Origin: Pegoplata infirma
Taxonomy: Eukaryota; Arthropoda; Insecta; Diptera; Anthomyiidae
Length of the DNA stretch: 64,000 bases
Assembly (NCBI GenBank): GCA_963921195.1
Contig: OY992540.1
Location: 74,947,337-75,011,336 of the forward strand
Reading direction: 5' to 3'
Shown: piece by piece, positions 57,695 to 64,000 of the stretch
Numbering within the stretch: the stretch's first letter is position 1
Layout of the letters: every line of letters begins with the position of its first letter
Notes under the pieces: model-generated
The model's input: only the letters and a program-made list of their open reading frames with translations
Told to the model about the DNA's origin: nothing
The model's database searches: none
Program-made: the position numbers and the translations under genes

Positions 57695-58545
57695 TTTTTT
57701 TATACCCTCCACTTAGTGATAGAGGGTATATATAAGTTTGTCATTCCGTTTGTAACTCATCGAAATATCGGTCTGGGACCCCATAAAGTATATATATTCA
57801 TGATGCCCGATCGATTTTAAGACATTCTAGCGATGTCCGTCTGTCCGTCTGTCCGTCTGTCTGTTGAAAATGCTGTAGCGGACAAAATATTACACAGAGA
57901 TTACTGAAACTTAACATATTTGTTGGAAGTTCTCCCGAGAAGTTTGGTATTGCATTTGAGCGAAATCGGCCCAGCCGATCAAAAGTTATGAGTGAAAGTT
58001 TAATGACACCTCTTAAATTTTGAAAATAAAAAATGCGTTTACACAGCTTCTACTTTACAGATTAAAATAAAATTTGGTACTGAATAATATTATACCATGT
58101 ACAATGTCTGTGTAAAATTTTAGAAGAATTGGACAAAGGGGAGTGGCACCTCCCACATTAGCTTAGCATGCAAAATGCAATAACTCGGCTTCTGTTTAAC
58201 AGATTCGAATGAAATTTGGTATAGAATGATATTTTAGCATGTCTGATCTCTATGTAAAATTTGGGCGGAATAGAAAAAAGGGGTGTAACACCCCCCATAC
58301 AAACCTAACATGTAAAATACTATAACTCAAATTCTGATTAACGTATGTAAACAAATTTTAACATGGAGTGTAAATATGGTCTTTGTGGCCTATATAGAAA
58401 ATATGAGCAAATTTGGAGCAAAATTGGCACATTTAGAAGATGATTTATCTTGGCCTTTAATAAACATATTTAAATACATTTGAAAAATGTTGTTAATATT
58501 TTATTTTTTAAGAGTTATAACTCCAGTTTACTTAAATGCTTTTTT
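57695..58545 (+). mobile_element. mini-me family 1, long variant
   Basis: TTTTTATACCCTCCACTTAG, TCGGTCTGGGACCCC, a GTCCGTCTG core, then a body with repeated AACTC..TTCTG and GAATGAAATTTGGTATAGAA units of about 130 bp. No hairpin follows directly; the nearest 3' hairpins in this orientation are at about 61610 and 62660. Confidence 0.75.
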
Positions 58546-58608
58546 TTAATTTATCTGTTTTGGTTCTCGTTCTTTTAACATACCCGCTAAATTGTAAAAC
58601 TTTTAATC

Positions 58609-58680
58609 AGTCTGTGGTATGATGGCTAGAGTGTTGGCTTTTCATTCATATGGTCGCAGGTTTGAGTCACGGTCGGGATG
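58609..58680 (+). ncRNA. tRNA-like unit followed by a T run
   Basis: TGGCTAGAGTG (A-box-like) and CAGGTTTGAGTCACGG (B-box-like), 33 bp apart, with 16 T starting about 4 bp after the unit. Cloverleaf pairing is incomplete. Duplicated at 59338. Confidence 0.55.
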
Positions 58681-58727
58681 AAGTTTTTTTTTTTTTTTTA
58701 TTTATTTTTTAGCTTCAATATTTAGGG

Positions 58728-58993
58728 AATTCACATGGGTATCGTATTTGGTGTTGTATGTCCTATCTAAAAACAGGGTTGGTTAAACTTTAAATTAATA
58801 ATACGACACTTACACGATATGACGATACAACATTTATACCTATGTTTTGTGTGCTATTTTCAAGTATGCTAACAAGAAGAGAATCTAAGAGAAAATTATC
58901 AAATGAGCGATAAATAATTTTTACCAACCCTGTTTTTGGATAGGACATACAACATATACAACAAATACGATACCCATGTGAATTCCCTAATTG
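58728..58993. mobile_element. 266 bp hairpin MITE
   Basis: TAGGGAATTCACATGGGTAT and its inverse; the arms are near perfect over about 65 bp. Present in only one of the two duplicated units, so it inserted after the duplication or was lost from the other. Confidence 0.85.
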
Positions 58994-59337
58994 TTTATAA
59001 AATTACAATTTATTAAAATCCCCTTAATAATTTATATTCGGCCTAACAATCTTTTGTATTCTTTGTCATTGGGTAAATGAAATAATTTTTGGAAAAAAAA
59101 TTTATTTTCTACATTTTTTTTTTATACCATCCACTCTTTATTTGTGTTTTGATTGTTCTTTTTTTTTATAATTTCTTGGATAAGTTCAATATCAAACACA
59201 TTCAATATATTTATATTTTGCGTCCAATTCTTACAAACGGACAGACGATTTAATTGACGATTTCTGGCAACACTAATTTATCTGTTTTGGTTCTCGTTCT
59301 TTTAACATACCCGCAAAATTGTAAAACTTTTAACCAG

Positions 59338-59409
59338 TCTGTGGTATGATGGCTAGAGTGTTGGCTTTTCATACATGGAGTCCCGGGTTCGAATCATGTT
59401 AGGACTCAA
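59338..59409 (+). ncRNA. tRNA-like unit followed by a T run, duplicate
   Basis: Same A-box region; the B-box is CGGGTTCGAATCATG, closer to the consensus than its sister. A run of 17 T follows. Confidence 0.55.
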
Positions 59410-60000
59410 GATTTTTTTTTTTTTTTTTTGTTAATATTGTTTATTATTATAATTTTATTTAAATCACCTAAATCTATACCCTTCATTATATTTATCGAGT
59501 CATTGATTTTTCTCAGTTTTTGCAAATATATAAATGTGCTGTAATTAATTATTAATTAAATGTCGTTTTGTTTTTCTTTAAAAGCGAAATTGAATTTTGG
59601 TGGAAAAAATATGGTATATTCAACAAAACTTCTTTTATACACAACAGTAGAGGGTTTGTTGTAATTTGCCCGGTTTTGTTTATCTCTTTTAAGATAGTCG
59701 TTAAATTGCTAATGAAATAATTTTTGAAAAAAAATTTATATTTTCTACATTTTTTTTTTTTTATACCATCCACTCTTTATTTGTGTTTTGATTGTTTTTT
59801 TTTTTTTTTTGATAATTTCTTGGATAAGATCAATATCAAACACATTCAATATATTTATATTTTGCGTCCAATTCTTACAAACGGACAGACGATTTTTGCC
59901 TATTGACGATTTCTGGCAACACTGTTAGTAACGGTTAATTTTGTTAGCTTATAGTATATGTAGTATGATCCCTATAAAAAACTAGGAATATATTTTTAAA

Positions 60001-60062
60001 CCTACCACTGGGTATACCTACCACTGGGTATACTTACCACTGGGTATACCTACCACTAGGTA
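60001..60062 (+). repeat. 18 bp minisatellite CCTACCACTGGGTATA
   Basis: Three and a half copies of TACCACTGGGTATACC. Confidence 0.95.
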
Positions 60063-60127
60063 AGTTATTTTAAGCATTGCTGTGTTATAATCAAACAAAA
60101 TTGCGAATTTGACATGCATTTTTAATG

Positions 60128-60200
60128 CTGCCGGTGGTCTAATGGTAGTGTCGTCGGATATTAATTTGGGGGCACCAGGTTCGTCTCCCGGTTTGGCCGA
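60128..60200 (+). ncRNA. tRNA-like unit followed by a T run
   Basis: TGGTCTAATGGTAGTG (A-box) and GGTTCGTCTCCCGG (B-box), 31 bp apart, ended by a run of 18 T about 10 bp downstream. It resembles tRNA genes in box spacing but its 5' and 3' ends do not pair as an acceptor stem. 60201-60590 is AT-rich with nothing else. Confidence 0.55.
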
Positions 60201-60589
60201 GAGTATAATTTTTTTTTTTTTTTTTCATTTGTTGCTTTTTTTTAATTTTACCATTAATAAGTTTTTATTTTGAGTTACTTGATTTTTTTAATTTAAAAAT
60301 TTGAAATAAAATAAGTTAATTAATTTTTTTTTTTTTAAATAAATTTTATTCATTAAGAATAAATTTTATAAATATTATTTTTACAAATCAAATCGATTTC
60401 AGTATTTTTATGTATGCCAATTGTGGGAAAACGTCAAAAATATTGTGCATAATATTGCGTCGTCTGTAGGTACCTTAATAAGCTAATTTTATCAATATTT
60501 CATCGAAAATGTGTAATATTTTACAAAACTATTCCAAACGATGCTAAATTAAATTGAGAAATTAATGGAAGTTAACATTTCGTTTCGTT

Positions 60590-62687
60590 TTTTTTTTTTT
60601 TTTTTTTTTGTTTTGATGAATGTTAACAAATTGGAGGGGAAAGCGTTTTTCCGCAATTGTCCTCATAAAAATGGAATTGAATTAAAAACTTAAAAAATGC
60701 CTTGTCTTCCCCCTCCTTTTTACCCCCTAAATATGAATTTGGGCCGCTAAAAAAAAATGTGTCCCTTTATTTTTTCTGATCTACAAAATAAAACCAATTC
60801 CATAAAGATCCGCGGGTGACAATAGGGAGACGTTTTAATTAATAGTTAAAAACAACAACGTAGACGTCTAAACAACAACACATGTAGTTGTTTTAACTGT
60901 CTTTTGTAGTGGAATCTACCGTTATAATTTTTTGAGTGTAGCAACTTTGATATACATATTCATATAAATTAAAAAAAAAAAAAAACACGCTATTTTAACC
61001 GAAACGGTGTTTAGAGATTTTCCAGCCCTGGTAATGGGCAAAAAAAATATTTTCTAAACACCATAGACACAGACTATATACAGACTAGACAGTAGAGTTG
61101 TAAAACAAAAATGGGTAAAACTTAGCGATTTTAGAAGATACAGATCGGTTTTTAGCTGGTTTAAAGCATGGCAACACTTTCTACTAGTTAGAAGTGAGTA
61201 AAACAATAAAAGCCGTTCTACCTTTTTTTCGTATGGCGTGTTAGAGAATAATCACAATTGGAGCGGGAAGCGGAAAAACGCAATTGTTCTCATAAAAATA
61301 GAATTGAATCTAGTTTGGCGGAAAAACTCGGCTGAATTTTGTTGTCATATAAAACGTATGTGAACAGTTGCGGAAAAACGCTTCCCGCTCCAATTGTGAT
61401 TATTATCTTATATTGGTTTTCTCTCTCTAACCTAATTAGTAGAATAATTTAAAAAAAATAACCATATGGTTAAAGACTACTTTTTTGACACTTGTTATAA
61501 TTGTCGAGTCTGTATTAATCTGTGCCATTGATATTGAATTTTTAAAGAACGTGCATTAGAAAATCGTATTAATTTATAAATACTGGGATACAGATGGAGG
61601 GTATTTAAAATTCGGCACGGCCGAATTTAACTTTTTTACTTGTTTTTTTTTTTTTTTGTTTTGATGAATGTTAACAAATTGGAGCGGAAAGCGTTTTTCC
61701 GCAATTGTCCTCATAAAAATGGAATTGAATTAAAAACTTAAAAAATGCCTTGTCTTCCCCCTCCTTTTTACCCCCTAAATATGAATTTGGGCCGCTAAAA
61801 AAAAATGTGTCCCTTTATTTTTTCTGATCTACAAAATAAAACCAATTCCATAAAGATCCGCGGGTGACAATAGGGAGACGTTTTAATTAATAGTTAAAAA
61901 CAACAACGTAGACGTCTAAACAACAACAAATGTAGTTGTTTTAACTGTCTTTTGTAGTGGAATCTACCGTTATAATTTTTTGAGTGTAGCAACTTTGATA
62001 TACATATTCATATAAATTTAAAAAAAAAAAAAACACGCTATTTTAACCGAAACGGTGTTTAGAGATTTTCCAGCCCTGGTAATGGGCAAAAAAAATATTT
62101 TCTAAACACCATAGACACAGACTATATACAGACTAGACAGTAGAGTTGTAAAACAAAAATGGGTAAAACTTAGCGATTTTAGAAGATACAGATCGGTTTT
62201 TAGCTGGTTTAAAGCATGGCAACACTTTCTACTAGTTAGAAGTGAGTAAAACAATAAAAGCCGTTCTACCTTTTTTTCGTATGGCGTGTTAGAGAATAAT
62301 CACAATTGGAGCGGGAAGCGGAAAAACGCAATTGTTCTCATAAAAATAGAATTGAATCTAGTTTGGCGGAAAAACTCGGCTGAATTTTGTTGTCATATAA
62401 AACGTATGTGAACAGTTGCGGAAAAACGCTTCCCGCTCCAATTGTGATTATTATCTTATATTGGTTTTCTCTCTCTAACCTAATTAGTAGAATAATTTAA
62501 AAAAAATAACCATATGGTTAAAGACTACTTTTTTGACACTTGTTATAATTGTCGAGTCTGTATTAATCTGTGCCATTGATATTGAATTTTTAAAGAACGT
62601 GCATTAGAAAATCGTATTAATTTATAAATACTGGGATACAGATGGAGGGTATTTAAAATTCGGCACGGCCGAATTTAACTTTTTTAC
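60590..62687 (+). mobile_element. Nearly perfect tandem duplication (1048 bp period) ending in a mini-me 3' hairpin
   Basis: Unit 1 is about 60590-61638 and unit 2 about 61639-62687; I see roughly three differences. Each starts in a T run + GTTTTGATGAATG, holds half of MITE H3, and ends GGAGGGTATTTAAAATTCGG with the hairpin TTCGGCACGGCCGAA and TTTTTACTTGTT. Head-to-tail copies joined exactly at the 3' terminus suit rolling-circle (Helitron/Helentron-like) movement. No Rep/helicase is encoded. Confidence 0.85.
61247..61403. mobile_element. 157 bp hairpin within duplication unit 1 (also 62295-62451)
   Basis: AATAATCACAATTGGAGCGG and its inverse at the far end; the stem includes GGGAAGCGGAAAAACGC-type sequence. 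A fragment of the same hairpin lies at the start of each unit. Confidence 0.8.
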
Positions 62688-62699
62688 TTGTTATTACTG

Positions 62700-64000
62700 G
62701 ACTTAAATTTTAGCCAAGTATACAAATAGTTAAAAAAAATTATTATTTTTTAATGCTTATTTATCAAAAAGTAGTGTTTTGGTACATAAAAAGTACTATA
62801 TTTGTTCAGTTTTAAAATAAACCCATCTACATTTTTTTTAATGACAATTTACAAAAAATATTCAATTACTTTCAGCAATGTATAAAAATAGATTAAAAAA
62901 ACTTATTTGGTACTTTTTTTAAAGTACGATATTGGTACTTTTTACGAAAAGTAAAAGAACTTTTTCATTCTATACAAAAATTCAAAATACGAGAATGGTA
63001 CTTTTTATAATGATGTACTATTTTGGTATTATTTAACAGAAAGTACTATTTAAGTACTTTTTATTAAAATCCCTACTTTAACATATTTTTTAATTTTTAG
63101 AAATATTTAAGTACTTTTTTATTTAAAAGTACTTTTTTGGTACTTCTTTTAAAAAAGTTTTTTTTTATTGCTGGACTTATTTAAGCCGAGTATAAAATTT
63201 GTCAAAAAATTGTTTGGTATTTTTTATTTAGAGTACGATACTGGTACTTTTTACGAAAAAGAACTGTTTTAATGTTTTTTATTAAAATATAGTGTTTTGG
63301 TACTTTTTATTTAAAAGTACTATATTTGTTCAATATTAAAGTAAACCCAGCGAAATTTTTTTAATGAAAGTTTACAAAAAATATTCAATTACTTTCCGCA
63401 GAGTATAAAAAAATATACTTTTTTGTACTTTTTTAAGTACGATATTGTTACTTTTTACGAAAAAGGACGGTTTTTGGTAATTTTCGCTATCAAAAAGTGA
63501 TATTTTTAGACTTTTTATTAAAAAGGAGTGCATTGGTACTTTCTTTAAAGTGTACTTTTTTATAAAAAACTACTATCCTGGTACATTTTTCTATTTAAAA
63601 TTCTGTTTTGGTACTTTTGAATTTAATGCGAAAATCCAAAATTTGATAATGGACTAATTTGGTACTTTTTATCATGATGTACTATTTTCTCGAAATTTTT
63701 AAAAGAAAGTACTATTTATATTTTTTTTAAATCCCTATTTTAACATATTATTTAATAATAAGAACTATTGAATTCCTTTTTCATTTAAAAGTACTTTTTT
63801 GGAACTTCTTTGGTACTTTCTCATATAATGCAAAGATCTAAAATGGACTTATTTGGTACTTTTTATAATGATGTACTATTTTGGTATTATTTAACAGAAA
63901 GTACTATTTAAGTACTTTTTATTAAAATCCCTACTTTTACATATTTTTTTATTTAAGAACTATTTAAGTACTTTTTTATTTCAAAGTACTTATTTGGTAC
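62700..64000. repeat. GGTACTTTTT array to the window end
   Basis: Irregular units of about 27-35 bp containing TTTTGGTACTTTTTA and AAAAGTACTATTT, in longer blocks that repeat (TAATGATGTACTATTTTGGT at about 63008 and 63867). Continues off the window. Confidence 0.85.

Larger units (their letters stand above)
58545..59930 (+). repeat. Tandem duplication, two units of about 640-720 bp
   Basis: TTTATCTGTTTTGGTTCTCG, the tRNA-like unit and the block TTTGCGTCCAATTCTTACAA, ACGATTTCTGGCAACACT occur twice (58545-59272 and 59273-59925). Unit 1 alone carries the 266 bp hairpin at 58728. Each unit also holds TTTATACCATCCACTCTTTA, resembling a mini-me start. Confidence 0.75.

Noticed and set aside
60128..60200. 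Functional tRNA gene
   Set aside because: A and B boxes are good, but the ends do not form a 7 bp acceptor stem and the unit has repeat-like sisters with T runs.

Overview
The window looks like nuclear DNA of a higher fly (Diptera, Schizophora; a calyptrate such as a blowfly is my best guess). It is very AT-rich. The only host protein-coding sequence I can support is two exons of one insect chitin deacetylase gene on the + strand. The rest is intron or flanking DNA filled with transposable-element debris. The repeats are of fly type: mini-me/Helentron-like elements with a GTCY microsatellite core, LOA- and jockey-like LINEs, tRNA-derived units, and many MITEs and foldback elements. The 60+ open frames of 60-190 codons are almost all translations of simple repeats or mobile elements.

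Gene layout: exon A (37935-38154) and exon B (53946-54331) are joined in phase 0 across a 15.8 kb intron that is mostly transposons. I recognise no earlier exon in the first 37.9 kb and no later exon in the last 9.7 kb, so the flanking introns are also large, or those exons lie outside the window. The joined 201-codon segment covers the middle and C-terminal part of the deacetylase domain. It has Glu and Gln where the two zinc-binding histidines of motif 2 are expected.

Left flank (1-37.9 kb): mini-me-like elements of two families; TAGCAG-type and T-rich minisatellites; a 941 bp hairpin; a broken jockey-type LINE (about 8.75-10.55 kb); a 6.2 kb foldback element (13621-19799) whose arms carry 139 bp GC-rich tandem units and which contains a 1.6 kb palindrome and a 35 bp satellite; further hairpin elements; and a Russian-doll insertion at 33.2-36.7 kb with two nested hAT-type elements, each keeping a perfect 8 bp target duplication.

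Inside the intron (38.2-53.9 kb): MITEs with TA, TAA or 8 bp target duplications, LINE 3' ends, GGTACTTTTT-type arrays, and a 3.95 kb composite at 48-52 kb holding four further levels of insertion and a second copy of the satellite.

Right flank (54.3-64 kb): a 5'-truncated LOA-type LINE with RT and RNase H, itself carrying two MITEs, sits inside a GGTACTTTTT array. It is followed by tRNA-like units ending in T runs, local duplications, and a nearly perfect 1048 bp tandem duplication that ends in the mini-me 3' hairpin. I see no prokaryotic genes, CRISPR array, rRNA, or convincing functional tRNA.
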